Program-made: the position numbers and the translations under genes
Notes under the pieces: model-generated
Seen by the model: only the letters and a program-made list of their open reading frames with translations
Told to the model about the DNA's origin: nothing
Databases searched by the model: none
Shown here: piece after piece, positions 24,168 through 38,470 of the stretch
Numbering within the stretch: the first letter of the stretch is position 1
How the letters are laid out: each line of letters begins with the position of its first letter
Assembly: GCA_025667525.1 (NCBI GenBank)
Contig: CM046879.1
Span: 388,267,039 to 388,331,038, forward strand
DNA: 64,000 nucleotides
Origin: Glebionis coronaria
Lineage: Eukaryota > Streptophyta > Magnoliopsida > Asterales > Asteraceae
Reading direction: 5' to 3'

Positions 24168-27100
24168 TCTCGTTATAGAGAACGAAAGATTTTTAAAACC
24201 AAGGTTTTGAATAAAACATTTCAAAATCTTTTAACTATAAACATTTTTCTAAAAATGTCTAAAAATCTTTTGACTATAACGGTGCCGAAGAATTCCCGAG
24301 TTACCGACAAGGCCAGACTGAGAAGTGTTATTTTAATATATATATAACTTGGATTATATATATGATGTAATTTGATTACATGATTGTTCGATGATTATTT
24401 TTATATTTATACGAGTTATTTATACGACGTAGATTGTCACAAGTAACCCTAATTCCCGTAGTAAATTAATCGAAGCTATTCTCATAGGAATTCTAGCTAT
24501 TCTTGATCTAAACCAAGTTGTGGATATTTATGATCCCAACAAATGGTTAATATTCGTAGAAATGTAGATATTAGTTTATCGTGATACTGAAGAAGAATTG
24601 GCGAGATTAAATCTGATATCGATGTCATGACGATCTTTCCTTATAGAGTGGAGTTTGACAAAACGTTATCACCTGGAAAGATGTCATCTGATTCGTTGTC
24701 ATCCAATTCTTAAATTTGAAATCGAAAGGGTGAATGTTGCACTTGAGGCTGTTATTGGAACCATTACCCAAAAGCCTCATGCCACTAATACCTTTCCGAG
24801 AAGTCTAAGTTGAATGATCAAGTCATTTCATATTAATGACTCATTTGATAATTGTTGTTATAAGAGCTAATAGGATTGGAAATTAAGTGTTGATTTATAT
24901 TGAGATTGTATTGCCTTTACAAGGCCGAAGAATAAGATTGAAAGTATTGGAGAATGAGGTAGGATATCGAATTAAGTATAAGTTGATTGAAAATTTGAAT
25001 AAAGTAAAATTAACCCGTATGAAATATGAGATTGTTAAGAGGAAGTAGTTAAGTTCTGTGATTGAATTATAAGGTTTTAATTGATTGTTAGTTTGTGTTA
25101 ATGGTTGTTCCTAGGCCATTGTCCACTAATGAGGATGCCCAGTGTCCAAGAAATAAATTGAAGAAATCTTCTTCTGAATCGGGACCAATGGATCTTCCGG
25201 GACATATGGAACACCTAATGACTCTTGTAGATTAGTATTCATTGTGGTATCTTTTAAAAATAATCCCTAACTTAACTGAGATATCAGTTGGTAGGATGAG
25301 TTCTGAGAATTGTATGACATAGTGACACGTAATGTGTTACGGTACAATTTGACTTGTTTGTGATTAATGAAAAGACTACCTTTGGTTGCTAAATTCTACA
25401 TGTATCGATGTTATCTATCTTTTATTGCTTCATCCTAATTATCGCATTAGTGATGCAACCATTGAACGAGTACTCATCTTGAATTGAGTTACGTTGTGGA
25501 CTAATCTTTTTGAGCGCCATCAAGATCATGAACCTCATGATTATTTGGCTAAGCTCATTTCTTATCATATCGTAGTTAGTTCTTGGTGAACAACTCTTCA
25601 TCACTCTTTTGCAGATCACACATTGTTTTTATAAAATTGAAACGGTATCCTTTGAGAAAATTTAATTTTCATCACAATAAGGATTATTCAAAGTGAGATT
25701 TATAAGTGATTGATATCAAAATGAAGTTATTTATGAGACGCTTTGGAAACTTAATTATTTCCATAACAAAGAAAACCTTTGTAAATATATTTTTGATTCT
25801 TATTTAAGAATTAAGCATGAAAATGTTTTTATTATAAACATGAAGATAAAATTTTGACGAACTGAGTATTGCATCGTTAATCTTGAAATTGTATATAGTT
25901 GCGCGCCTACATACAATTTGGAATGGACCATGCAAGGCTGATTAGTAGTCACCATAAAACTGATTAATAAACACTACATTCTCTTTAAAGGTTGTGAAAG
26001 ATTAAATTTTATGAGATCTGCAAGAAGTGAAAAATAGGGACATAGTGTTAGGGACACCTACATATGTGCCCCTACTATTTATTCTTTTGAGTTGAATTTA
26101 CTCATCTGTGGAAATTGTCTTATTTGACAATTGACAATTCTTTCTTGTCCAATTCCCCCGTAGTGAGATTCTTAGGAAAAAGTGTTTGATTTCCGAGTGT
26201 TGATACCCGACTGGATGTATTGACGTTCTTATCATTTCTTATGATTTGATTTCATTTGAATGACCTGGGTAACGATCCGAGGAGCTTTCGAATGCGTACT
26301 TAAATTATGAAAACATGGAATATTTCATATTCGTTAAATGTTTTCGTCTGTATCTGATTTGAAATTCTCTCGCATAGATTATGCGTTGACCTTACTCTTT
26401 TAATAGTGGTTGTGTATCCTAATATCCTTGAATTGGTGAAAGATTGTGAATTATTATTAGTCTTTTGAGAAGTTCACATCTTATCGACGGCAATAAAACT
26501 GGAAAGTTGGAAATGCCAGTAGAATGGATTGATTGATTATGACATGACGACATTGTCTTAATTGACGGGAACTCGAATTGAATTCCCTAAGAGATAAGAT
26601 GTTGATTATCAAAAGTGATCTAAATAATTCTTGATGGATGACCATATCCTGTATTTAGACTTGAAATTATACCGTGAATGGTTGTGAATTAGTCATAGAT
26701 ATTATAATCTAGAAGAACCTAATATTAATTTATTAAAAGATGTTTATCTTATCTGAAACTTTAGGAGGTATTTGTTGGTGAATTACCTAGACTTTCACCA
26801 TTAAGGCAAGTTGAAATTGGTATTGATTATATTTTCGGTGCTGCACTTGTGGCTTGTGCACTGTACGTCAGCACCATCTAAATTAAAGGAATTACCGTAC
26901 AACTGAGAGAGTTGTCGGAGAAAGATTTTATTTTACCAAGCCTGTCATCCTGAAGAGCTATGGTGTTATCATTCCTTATATTTATAGATTACTGTAAACT
27001 GAGTAAATTGACAATCGAAAACAATATCCATAACTCGAAATGGAAGATTTGTTCGATCATTTACAAGGTTCTAGCATATGTTTTAAAGATTTGATCCACG

Positions 27101-29629
27101 GTATGGTTATTATCAACTTCGCGTCCGCGAAGAATATTATTTATTCCAATCACTACATCCGTTACTTGTAATGAACATTATGAGTTTCACGTGATGTCGT
27201 TTGGATTGACTAATGCACATGTAGTATTCATAAATTTGGTGAATCTCGCGTGTAGGCTGTAATTTGATAAATTCATGCTCGTGATCATTAAGGACCATTT
27301 GTTTGTTTATAAGAATAAGAATGAGTTAATTATCATTTATAGATTGCCCTGAATTGGCCGAACAAATAAAAACCTGTACCTTGAATAATTAACACGTGAT
27401 TAAAGACTTGAACCTTTACATGATTTAACCATGTGATTAATAGATAATGGAATATAAATTGACTCTTTAAAATTAAGAGCCCTTTTAAGACTTTGATTTA
27501 CCAAAAAGAAATGGAAATATGTTTTGACAAATGTTTTAACAAAGGATTTTAAGGGATTATTCCCTTATACACAAACCATTTAACTAAACTTCTATTTAGG
27601 GGTAAATGTTTGTGTATACTTCTAGACAACTTAAGAAGAATTGAGGAAACTATATAATTTATGACTTGAAATTTGAAACGACAATTTTTGCTTTTCAACT
27701 AAGAAAACTTTGACCAAAATATAAACAAAGATTTCTCGAACATTTTCGGATCTTATTAATTATTTTTAATTATTTTCGATAAATCAACAAAAATCTTGTT
27801 AATTAAATTCAAATTTATTTTTGAACATTTTATATAATTGGTCGAACTAAGAAATTTAAAACTTTTACGTTTACGCTTCATAAAAATTAACTAATAATTA
27901 TTTAATTAATTATAATAATTATCGACGCTTTAGAAGTCAGATTGAGTAAAACGGATAAAAATGATAGTAAAGACGAAACAAAAACATAGAAGATATGAAG
28001 AAATAATTTTGAATAAATACGGTTGTGATATTTATTTCATCAGGAAGGTGAACGTAATTACTGACGCATAACATAGAAAGAATATCTGAGTGAATTGTGG
28101 ACATGATAATTACATCATCATGAGAATAATATAGATACTGACATATTATATAAAAAGGATAAAGAAACAATTAGGACATGTTCCTTAATAATGATTGTGC
28201 GAAATAAATTGCCAAACGATATAAAAATAAACGATGTTTGTGAGGTAGGATAATATAAATAATAAAGAGGTTCGCGGCTAATGTGAACCATTAGAATTGA
28301 GAAGCCAATAGCGTTAAATGTTTTAAAGGCCACTTGTGGTTGCCTAAATATGGAGATTGTGAGATATAGTTATGTTGGAATTTGTAAGTATAAGTATTAT
28401 ATTTATGTCATTTATGACTAGAAGTATCTTTGTCTGAGGAAGTTATACTAATGACAAATTATGAAGGCAGACATCGCCTCATACATTAGTAAACGTCTAG
28501 CTATTGCAAAGGTCATCATCTGAATTTGATTCGATTTGGGTCATCGTCGACAGGCTGACCAAATCTGCTAATATCATTCTCGTTAATGATAGAATCTTGA
28601 TGAAGAAATAGACTCTTTTATTTAAAAGTGTTATGTAAACATAGTGTGCCTGTATCGATCATCTATATATCAAGATCCTCGCTTCGCATCGAATTTCTAG
28701 AGATTTGCTCAGAAGTCATTGAGAACGAACCTTGATGAGAGTACTATGTACCACCCCAATCGAAGGGACGAGGTAAAGTAAAGATACAAAGTACTATAAG
28801 CACTATTTTATGTTTAAATGATTGACCTTTGGTAATGAACCATATAATCGTTTTCCTTTGGAGAGATTATCCTTGATAATCATCGTATTAGGATTGAGAT
28901 CGAATCTTATTAGGATCTAAATATTAGAGCATCTGTAAGCAAGAGTTGAAATGAAGACATCCGACATACACCCACTGTGAGTTGGACATGTCTTTTAGGT
29001 TTAAGGTTTCCTATGATGGCGAACCTATCCTTGCAAAATACCTGACCCGCGAGATCTGAAATGATTGTTGAAATTAGGATTTGATTATTAACTGCCGATA
29101 GTGGGCAGGAAGTTATGTGAATATGAAATGTAGATCTTGAAGTGCCAAATGGGTAGCGAAGTTATGCCACAATTTTTAACCTTGGAAAAATGAATTCATG
29201 ATCTGACAAATCATGGGATATAAGTTCCCGTTGTATGGGACCATTGAGATGATATAAAAGATTGGTTTGAAAGGCATATAAGCTGGATCTACCCTAGGAC
29301 TTCAAAGACTGCGTGAATGATGTTTCGTATATCGAACTTGATGGAATATCTATCAAGTGAGAATCTGATTATTCTTAGTAGAGCTTAGATCGGCGAAAAG
29401 TTGCATTCATCAAAAACCCGTGAACATCATGGATAGAGAAAGTAAGTCAACATTAAGCCTGATCTTATTCCCGTAGTTATGTTTGATGAAACTCGCGTAT
29501 TGTAATGAATTGCACTTGTGAGAAAAGACCGAATGTGGAGGAAATACCCACATGGATTTAACTCTATAAGAAGCGAGTAGTAAGGTAAGATGATCTTTGA
29601 GGACAAAGATCCTGTTTAGGGGTAAATGC
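24168..29629 (+). pseudogene. pol: Element C gag-pol remnant
   Basis: The interior has no long frame, but ordered fragments of gypsy Pol are readable on the plus strand. About 26870-26935 reads like the pre-RT stretch (KLKEL, RELSEKDFILPS). At 27111-27135 it reads YYQLRVRE, like GYHQLRVREE. At 27175-27240 it reads HYEFHVMSFGLTNAHVVFINLV, the RT palm stretch before YxDD. At 28530-28600 it reads WVIVDRLTKSANII (integrase core), and at 28740-28765 a form of STAYHPQTDG. The 24168-26800 part, where gag and protease should lie, is too decayed to assign. The interior ends in GTTTAGGGGTAAATGC, a weak polypurine tract. The order RT then integrase and the motif wording place it with chromoviruses. Confidence 0.75.
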
Positions 29630-32600
29630 TGTGACAATCCGTCAATTTATGGTTGATATTTTATTCTCAAATATTATTTGAAAACATTATTTTAATGTTA
29701 CAATATGAACTCACTTATTTTTGGGAAGTAATTTGGATTTACGTCTTGAAGTAGCGTCGACTACGTTTAAACCGGAGGATTCTACGTTACGTGCTTACGT
29801 TTACATACACCGTCTTTGGTGACAGTCTGACATTTCAGAAAATAAATTTATCCGTGAATATTAGTTTGGAGTTTCAAAATTTGACTTAGTTCATAAACTC
29901 ACAAATTTACGAGAAGAGATTAGGACTTACGATTTTATTTTAACGTCCTTTACGACTAAACCGGAAACCTTAGGATTACGTATTTACGTTTTCGAACTCC
30001 GTTTTTGATGAGACAATTTTTATTGGATTCGTTTTGTGACGTTGATTCATAATTTATAAAAACGTTTTTCGTAAAACGACCTGAGGGCACGCAAATCGAG
30101 GAAACTAGAATCGAGGAGTACCCGTAAATAAATGGGGATGAGACAAGTGGGACACTTGTCCCACCCCACTCCAAAATCGGCCCAAACTAGTGCCTCAACA
30201 CCTTAGGTGTCAAGTTGCAAGCATACAACTTACACTTGTCTAAATTAGCTTACAAAGTAAGCTTCCACTACAACAAAACTAGCTACCAAAACCATTCTTG
30301 TCATTCACAACATGAAAAACCACCCCAAGTTCTCTCACCTTCCCCATTTTGGCCGTCCATAGCTCACCCTAAACACCCTAATTTGATCAAAATTAACCAC
30401 AAAATCTCATGTTATTCATATACATGTTGATGCCCTTTTGAAGCCCTATTGATTGGTGCAAGTTATAACATCCAAGGAGGAGTTTCCATGGAGTCTTGAG
30501 GCTGATTTTCCACAAGGATTTTATGAAGATTGGTGATCATGAAGATGGTCTTGGTGCATCACAAGTATCTCCATCAAAATCCATGTTTTGATCACAACCT
30601 ACATCATCATGGTGGTATAAAGATTGTCCTCCTCATCCTCTTGTTATTTTGATTATGTAAACATGTATTTTATATCCTATTTTATATGTATATGATGATT
30701 ATATGATGATAAAAATGTTATGTGGGGATTTGGTGTTGATAAACATGATTAAAAAGGTGAAAAACTATAAAGAACAAGGTTAAAATCTTGGTTAAAAGTG
30801 ATGGCTGTATAAAACAGTAAAGAAACATGTTATGAACTGATAAAGTTATGAAGTAGAATCCATTTACAGTAAGCTATATGTCTTGTACACATGTGAGAGT
30901 TGGCCATGCAATGGAATCAAAATAATGAATAAGATATGATCAAAACAAGTTTAAGGTATAAATCTGAGTTCACTGTTTTGGACGATTTTTAGAAAATATT
31001 TAGAAGATGATTCAACAGTAGCTATAGAAGAGTTAAATGTAGCACATATCATTTAGTTTATGTGATAAAAATTTGAGCTTCTATCTCCATATAGAACTCA
31101 AGATATGGCAGTTTTGGTGAAAGTGAAGATAAAAATCAGATTTTTGGAAATTAAAGTATAATACTATTATATAAGCACTCAAAATTATATTGTATAAAAT
31201 GTAAAGTTAAAACTCACTAACTCTTGGGTTCTATTTATATAAATATGTAAAAGGTGGAATAAGTATATAAATTATAAAAAAAATGGTAGTGGAATAACAC
31301 TTCTAAGTTATAAAACTATAAACTTGATTTTTACGACTTTTTCGGCTATCGCCGTAAAATTAACGTTTTTGTTAAATAAAACTTAGATGGTTGGACCCGT
31401 CTAATGAAAACTTTATAAAACTTATATACTGATATATAGACATGTATAACAAGTAAAAACCGATAAAACCCGAACTTTAGGGCATACGGACATTAACGAG
31501 CTAAGTAAACATATTGGACTAATACTTGAACTAATAAATTGGACTAAATAAGATATAAACTTGTAAAAAGAAATTATTGGGCTTAACCCATTTGGGCCCA
31601 ACATGGAAAGTATACATAATGATAAAATAAGTATAACAAGGATTAAAACAAGTTAAGGAACTTATAATAAGTTTATTTGGCATAAAACACGTAAATGGGT
31701 AAAACTAGTAAACTAGTATAAAAGTTATCGACATATAACACTATAATTGAGTAAACGAGAATATGTAAACCCACTTGATCATCATATATATATAATCATC
31801 ATATGTATACATAATTGATATTTTTATAAAGTCATTGGACATGAGTCTAAGACGAGTATTATTTGTCTAGGTTTCCGTGATTGAAGCACGTACCGTACGA
31901 CCGAATTGCCGATAACCCGCCTTTCCACATCAACGTGAGTTCATAGCCTCACACTCTTTTAAATGTTATATAAATGCTTTATAAACCCGGGAGGGAGATA
32001 ACATGTTAGTTTTTATAAAATTTTGGACACCATTTGTCCCGATTGTTTGTTTATTGTTTTTGGACCCGAATGATTGAATGACCCGATTGTATGACCCGAT
32101 AAATGATTAATGGACCCGATAGATGAAAATAAATGGATTATTAAAGTTAGGTTATGTCACTAAAAGTCCCATTAGCATGAATTGTGAACTACCGGGAGTT
32201 GGTAGACGCTTATGCATTTAATAGTACTATTTGGGGACGATCACCCCAGTTCGCGCCTTGACGGTTGATCCCCGTCGTGCCACATTGATTGGTAAGCGAA
32301 TTTATGTATGAGAAGATTTCTATAGCGTGACCTTTGTGACGACACGCTACTTTAGATGGGAAAAATTGGTATCGGGTTAGCTACCCATTTTGGTTTAGTA
32401 AGGTAACAATGTCATGCGGCTTGTAATAATCCAAAACTAACGAAATACTATTAGACGCATCGAATTACGAAGTATTGCCTGACTAGCCATACGGGGTCAT
32501 ACTATTGATATTATGTTTGTGTTTTGGTTTTCATAACCATACTCATATAACGGTTTTATTTTCATACAACGTCGTAAGACGTATTGTATGACGTTTTTAC

Positions 32601-33193
32601 GACATTGACTCGTATAATGATTTTTAAGGCTTTTTATAACCATATTCATATAATGGTTTTATTTAATCTATACAACGTTGCAAAAACGTATTGTATGGTG
32701 TTTTTAACGATAATGATTCGTATAACGATTTTTAAGGCAAATGCCTATATTATGATTTTCGATAAAGATTTGTATAAAATGACTTTGGCTATTTTATGGC
32801 CTATTAAAATGATTTGTACAAAATGATTTTCAGTAATAATTTTATACTGATATTATATTGATGGAATTTATTAAACTCTATGAATTCACTCGGCGTTATC
32901 GCTGACCTTTTCTTTTAACATGTTTTATCTCAGGTACTTGAAGGTAATTCTCGGGAAGACAACAAGAATTCATGGCCCGCACTTAAACAATATTTTCCGT
33001 TCAAATACTTTGTAAAACTTTGTATGAAATATAATGACTTGGGACCGATGTAACTTTGATATTTATGAATGGAAATGCTTTATTATTAAACGACGCGATT
33101 TTTATGCGTTGTCTATGATGTGAGTAATGTGCTATCCCGTAACACCAACGAGTGTTCCGCTGAATTGAGTTGTATGAATTTGGGGGTGTTACA
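29630..33193 (+). repeat. 3' LTR of element C
   Basis: 3564 bases from TGTGACAATCCG to GGTGTTACA, followed by the CATGG duplication. It matches the two pieces of the 5' LTR closely, with only scattered substitutions and small indels such as an extra ATGATTAT near 30697. No coding features are recognised. Confidence 0.92.
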
Positions 33194-33198
33194 CATGG

Positions 33199-34760
33199 AC
33201 CCTTCCAAATTGTATGTAGGCGCGCAACTATATACAATTTCAAGATTAACGATGCAATACTCAGTTCGTCAAAACTTTGTCATCATGTTTAAAATATATG
33301 TTCATGCTTAATTCAAAATGAATTTACAGATATGTTCTTTATCATGGAAACAATTAAGTTTTCCAAGATGTTTCATAAATAACCTCATTTCGATAACGAT
33401 TATTTATAAATCTCACTTTAAATAATCCTTATGGTGATGAGAATTCAATTTTTCTCAAGGAATACTGTTTTATCTTATAAAACAATGAGTGATCTGCAAA
33501 AGAGTGATGAAAAGTTATTCACCAAGAACTAACTACAAGATAATAGGAAACGAGCTTAGCCAAATAATCATGAGGTTCCTGACCTAGATGGCACTCAAAA
33601 AGAATAATCCACAACGTAACTCAAATCGAGATGAGTACTTGTTCAATGGTCGCATCAATAATTCGATCATTAGGATGAAGCAATAAAAGATAGATAACAT
33701 CGATACATGTAGGATTTAGCAATCAATGGTAGTCTTTTCATTAATCACAAACAAGTCAAAATTGTACCGTAACACATTATGTGTCACCATGTCATACAAT
33801 TCCAAGAACTCATCCTACCAACTGATGTCTCAGTTAGTTAGGGATTTTTAAAAGATACCACAATGAATACTAATCTACAAGAGTCATTAGGTGTTCCACC
33901 TGTCCCAGAAGATCCATCGGTCCCAATTTCAGAAGAAGATATCTTCAATTTATTTATTGGACACTGGGCATCCTCGTCATTGGACAATGGCCTAGGAACA
34001 ACCCTTAACATGAACCAACAATCATTTAAAACCTTATAATTCAATCACAGAACTTAACGACTTCCTCTTAACAATCTCATATTCGTTACGAATTAAATTT
34101 TTACTTTAAAGTTTCAATCAATCTTATACTCAATGCGACATCCTACCTCATTTTCCAATACTTTCAACATTATTTTTAGACCTTAATAGGGCAATAAAAG
34201 TTCGATATAAACAACACTCAATTTCCAATCCTATAGCTCCTTACAACGATAGTTATCAAATGAGTCACTAGTATAAAATGACTCACACATTCAATTAGAC
34301 TTCTTGGAAAGGTACTAGTGTCATGAGGCTTTTGGATAAAGGTTCCAATGACAACCTCAAGTGCAACATTTACCCTTTCGATTTCCAAATTTAAGAATTG
34401 GGTGACACCGAATCAGATGACATCTTTCTAGCTGGTAATGGTTTTGTCAAGCTCCACTCTATAAGTAAAGATCGTCATGACATCAATATCAGATTTAATC
34501 TCGCCAATTCCTCTTTAATATCATAATCATCTAATACCAACATTTCTACGAATATCAACCATTTTGTTGGGATCATAAATATCCACAACTTGGTTTAGAT
34601 CTAGAATAGCTAGAATTCCTACAGAAATAGCTTCGATTAATTTGCTAGGGAAGTTAGGGTTTCTTGTGACAATCTACGTCGTATAAATACCTCGTATAAA
34701 TATTAAAATAATCATCAAACAATCATGTAATCAAATTACATCATATATATATAATCCAAG

Positions 34761-34795
<35 letters not shown>

Positions 34796-34959
34796 TAACA
34801 CTTCTCAGTCTGGCCTTGTCGGTAACTCGGGAATTCTTCGGCACCGTTATAGTCAAAAGATTTTTAGACATTTTTAGAAAAAAAATTTATAGTTAAAAGA
34901 TTTTGAAATGTTTTATTCAATACCTTGGTTTTAAAAATCTTTTGTTCACTATAACGAGA
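33199..34959 (-). mobile_element. Element D interior, 5' half (gag/protease zone, decayed, minus strand)
   Basis: This lies between D's primer site and the C insertion. It matches the first part of C's interior read in the opposite direction: for example 33880-34010 matches C around 25100-25240. No frame longer than about 70 codons is present and no Gag or zinc-knuckle motif is readable. A pure TA run of about 29 bases is at 34762-34790. Confidence 0.65.
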
Positions 34960-34971
34960 GCTCCGGTACCG
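34960..34971 (-). other. Primer-binding site of element D (minus strand)
   Basis: On the minus strand CGGTACCGGAGC follows the LTR end by three bases, at the same place as TGGTACCAGAGC in C. It has three differences from the initiator-Met site TGGTATCAGAGC, consistent with an older, decayed copy. Confidence 0.7.
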
Positions 34972-34974
34972 AAC

Positions 34975-36779
34975 TGTAACACCCCCAAATTTACGCAATT
35001 CAATGCAGCGGAAGAGTCGTTGGTGTTACGGGATAGCACATTACTCACATCATAGACAACGCTTAAAAATCGCGTCGTTTAATAATAAAGCATTTCCATT
35101 CATAAATATCAAATTTACATAGGTCCCAAGTCATAATATTTCATACAAGTTTTACAAAGCATTTGAATGGAAATTATTATTTAAGTGCGGGTCATGAATT
35201 CTTGTCGTCTTCCCGAGAATTACCATCAAATACCTGAGATAAAACATTTTAAAAGAAAAGGTCAGCGAAAACGCCGAGTGAATTCATAGAGTTTAATAAA
35301 ACCATTAATATATCATCGGTGTATAATTATTACCGAAAATCATTTTGTACAAATCTTTGTAATAGGCCATAAAATAGCCAAAGTTATTTTATACAAATCC
35401 TTATCAAAAATCATAATATAGGCTTTTGCCTTCAAAATCATTATACGAACCATTGTCGTAAAAACATCATACAATACGTTTTATAACGTTGTATAGAGTT
35501 AAATAAAAACCGTTATATGAATATGGTTATGTAAAACCAAAACACGAACATAATATCAATAATAAGACCCCGTATTGCTAGTCAGGCAATATATCGTAAT
35601 TCAGTGCGTATAACAGTATTTCGTTATTTGGATTATTATAAGCCGCATGACATTCTTACCTTACTACAACAAACAACGGGTAGCTAGCCCGAAACTCATT
35701 TTCCCATCTAAGTTAGCGTGTCGTCACAAAAATCACGCTATGGAAATCTTCTTATACATAAATTCGCTTACCAATCAATGTGGCACGACGGGGATCAACC
35801 GTCAAGGCGCGAACTGGGGTGATCGTTCCCAAATAGTACTATTATATGCACAAGCGTCTACCAAATCCCGGTAGTTCACAATTCATGCTAATGAGACTTT
35901 TAGTGACATAACCTAACTTTAATAATCCATTTCCTTTTATACATCGGGTCATATAATCATTCATTGGGTCATACAATCATTTGGGTCCAAATTAATAAAC
36001 AAACAATCGGGACAAATGTTGTCCTATTTTATTAAAACTAACACGTTATCTCCCTCGCGGGTTTATAAAACATTTCATAAAAACATTTAAAAGAGTGTGA
36101 GGCTATGAACTCACGTTGATGTGGGAAAGCGGGTTATCGGCAATTCGGATGTACGGTACGTGCTTTCAATCACGAAAACCTAGACAAATAATATTTGTCT
36201 TAGACTCTTGTCCAATGACATTATAAAATAACAATTATGTATACATATGATGATTTTATATATATGATGATGATCAAGTGGGTTTATCATTCTCATTTAC
36301 TCATTTTAGTGTTATGTATTGGTAACTTCTATACTAGTTTACTAGTTTTACTTATTTACATGTTTTAGGCCCAATAAGCCTATTATAAGCCCAATATCTT
36401 ATATTAGTCCATTTTATACTTTTATTATCAGTATTATACTTTACATGTTGGGCCCAAGTGGGTTAAGCCCAATAAGTAAGTTTATAAGTGTTTAGCCAAA
36501 TTAGTTGGATTAATAGTCCAATAAGGCTAACTTAGCCCGTTAATGTCCATATGTCATAAAGCTCGGGTTTTATCAGTTTTTACTTGTTATATAAGTTTAT
36601 ATATCAGTATGTGAGTTTATAAAAGTTTACATTAGACGGGTCCGACCGTCTAAGTTTTATTTGACAAAAATGTTAATCTTTCGGTTTTAGCCGAAAAGAC
36701 TTAAAACTTAGGTATATAGTTTTATAACTTGGAAAAACATTTATACTTGTAATTTATATAACATGTCCCATTTTAATAT

Positions 36780-36853
<74 letters not shown>

Positions 36854-38465
36854 TTATTTATGATTATTATCAACTAGTGGGTTTTATATATGTATATTTT
36901 ATATAAATTTTTGAGTGCTTATATTATATACTATTTATTTACAAAATCAGTCCTAAATTTTAAGTCCACTAAAATGTCCATATCTAGAGTTCTATAATGA
37001 GATAGGGCCTCAAATTTTTATGACAGAAACTACATGATATGTGCTACATTTAACTCCCGTATATCTACTGATGAATCAACTTCTAAGTATTTTAATAAAT
37101 TCGTCCAAAACAGTGTAGGCAGATTTACATTCCAATCTTGTTTTGATCATATCTCACTCATTTTTAGGATCCATTGCATGGCCAACTCTCACATGTGTAT
37201 AAGACTTATTACTTACTATATGTTAAGTAATCTATGCCATTTTTACAAGTTATCATATGGTCATCTTCTGTTTTATACAGCCTACTTGTTTAAGCTAGAG
37301 TTTATCATTCTTTCATATAACTTTTAATCATTTTAATCAAATCTATCAACACCAAATCCCCACATAATATCTTTGATCATCATTCATCATCATATACATA
37401 TAAATAAATAAAGAAAATACAAGATTACATAATTAAAATAACAAGAGGATAGGAAGAACAATTTCTATACCACCAAGATCGTGTAGGTTATGATCAAGGC
37501 TTGGATTTTGATGGCAAAACTTGTGATAAACCAACACCAACTTTTAAGACCACCAATCTTTGTAAACTTCTTATGGTTATCAGCCCTATGACACCAAGAA
37601 ATATCCTCTTTGGATGTTAGAATCACCTCCAATCTCCAAGTCTTCAAAAGGACATCATCATTATGTAGGAATAACTTAAGATTTATGGTTAAATTTGACG
37701 AATCATGGTGGTGGTGGAGCTATGGTGGACGGCATATAGAGAGAGAAAGGAGAGAGTTGTGTGTTTTTGGAGAGTGGTTTTCATGAGTGAATGTGTGTAA
37801 GTAGTTTGGTTTATTGGTTTTGTGGATTGATAGCTTACATGTTAAGCTTCAAGTTAACAAGTGTTAACTTGTTAAGGGATTTTTGACACCTAAGGGTGTG
37901 TGTTGGAGCTCATTTGGCCGTCCCATATAGTGGGGTGGGCAAGTGTAAAACTTGTCCCATCCCACTAATTTACGGGTACTCCTCGATTCTAGTTTCCTCG
38001 ATTTGCGTGCCCTCGGGTCGTTTTACGAAAAACGTTTTTATAAATTATGAATCAACGGCACAAAACGAATCTAATAAAAATTGTCCCATCAAAAACAGAG
38101 TTCAAAAACGTATATACGTAATCCTAAGGTTTCCGTTTTATTCGTAAAGGACGTTAAATTATAATCGTAAGTCCTAATCTCTTCTCGTAAATTAGTGAGT
38201 TTATGAACCAACACAAATTTAATATCTCAAAATAATATTCATGGATAAATTTATTTCCTGAAATGTCGGACTGTCAACAAAAATGGTGTATGTAAACGTA
38301 AGCACGTAACGTAGAGTCCTCCGGTTTAGACGTAGTCGATGCTACTTCAAGACGTAAACCCAAATTTCTTCCCATAAATGAGTGAGTTCATAACATAACA
38401 TTAAATAATGTTTTTAAATAATATTTAAGAATAAAATATCAACCATAAATTGACGGATTGTCATA
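34975..38465 (-). repeat. 5' LTR of element D (minus strand)
   Basis: 3491 bases, matching the other D LTR (10010-13444). The main difference is a pure (AT)n run of about 70 bases at 36782-36851, which is short in the other copy. The plus-strand frames 37034-37327 and 37896-38147 are antisense to the LTR and recur in the sister LTRs. No function is assigned. Confidence 0.9.
36782..36851. repeat. (AT)n microsatellite in D 5' LTR
   Basis: About 35 uninterrupted AT units. The same spot in D's other LTR (about 11813-11828) has only about eight, so the run expanded after insertion or shrank in the other copy. Confidence 0.95.
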
Positions 38466-38470
38466 TTTCA

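Larger units (their letters stand above)
17016..33193 (+). mobile_element. Element C: same family as D, plus strand, inserted in D
   Basis: 5' LTR 17016-24152 (interrupted by F), primer site 24156-24167, interior 24153-29629, 3' LTR 29630-33193. Both LTRs start TGTGACAATCCG and end GGTGTTACA. The target duplication CATGG is exact at 17011-17015 and 33194-33198. C lies head-to-head with its host D, which belongs to the same family. This puts LTRs of opposite orientation within a few kilobases of each other. Coding capacity is lost. Confidence 0.92.
10010..38465 (-). mobile_element. Element D: chromovirus-like Ty3/gypsy element, minus strand, carrying C
   Basis: Read on the minus strand: 5' LTR 38465-34975, primer site 34971-34960, interior 34974-33199, then (after element C) 17015-13445, and 3' LTR 13444-10010. 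The LTR form is TGTGACAATCCG...GGTGTTACA. The target duplication TTTCA (10005-10009 and 38466-38470) matches exactly, and removing D rejoins B's gag one codon before the zinc knuckle. The outermost base triplet at 38463-38465 reads ATA where the other LTRs have ACA, a single change. Pol is badly decayed; the RT and integrase motifs place it with chromoviruses (Tekay/Del-like is my best guess). Confidence 0.9.

Noticed and set aside
33838..34044. Frames in D's decayed interior (33838-34044 minus, 35647-35874 plus) as host genes
   Set aside because: They align with C's interior or with LTR sequence in the opposite element, so they are transposon remnants.
10005..38470. Possible Mutator-like DNA transposon with a 9-base target duplication (TTTCATGTA) around 10010-38465
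   Set aside because: The extra matching bases (TGTA) come from the LTR's own TGTAAC start and the gag codon TGT. The ends are TG...CA LTR ends with a tRNA primer site inside, and a 5-base duplication (TTTCA) explains the junction.
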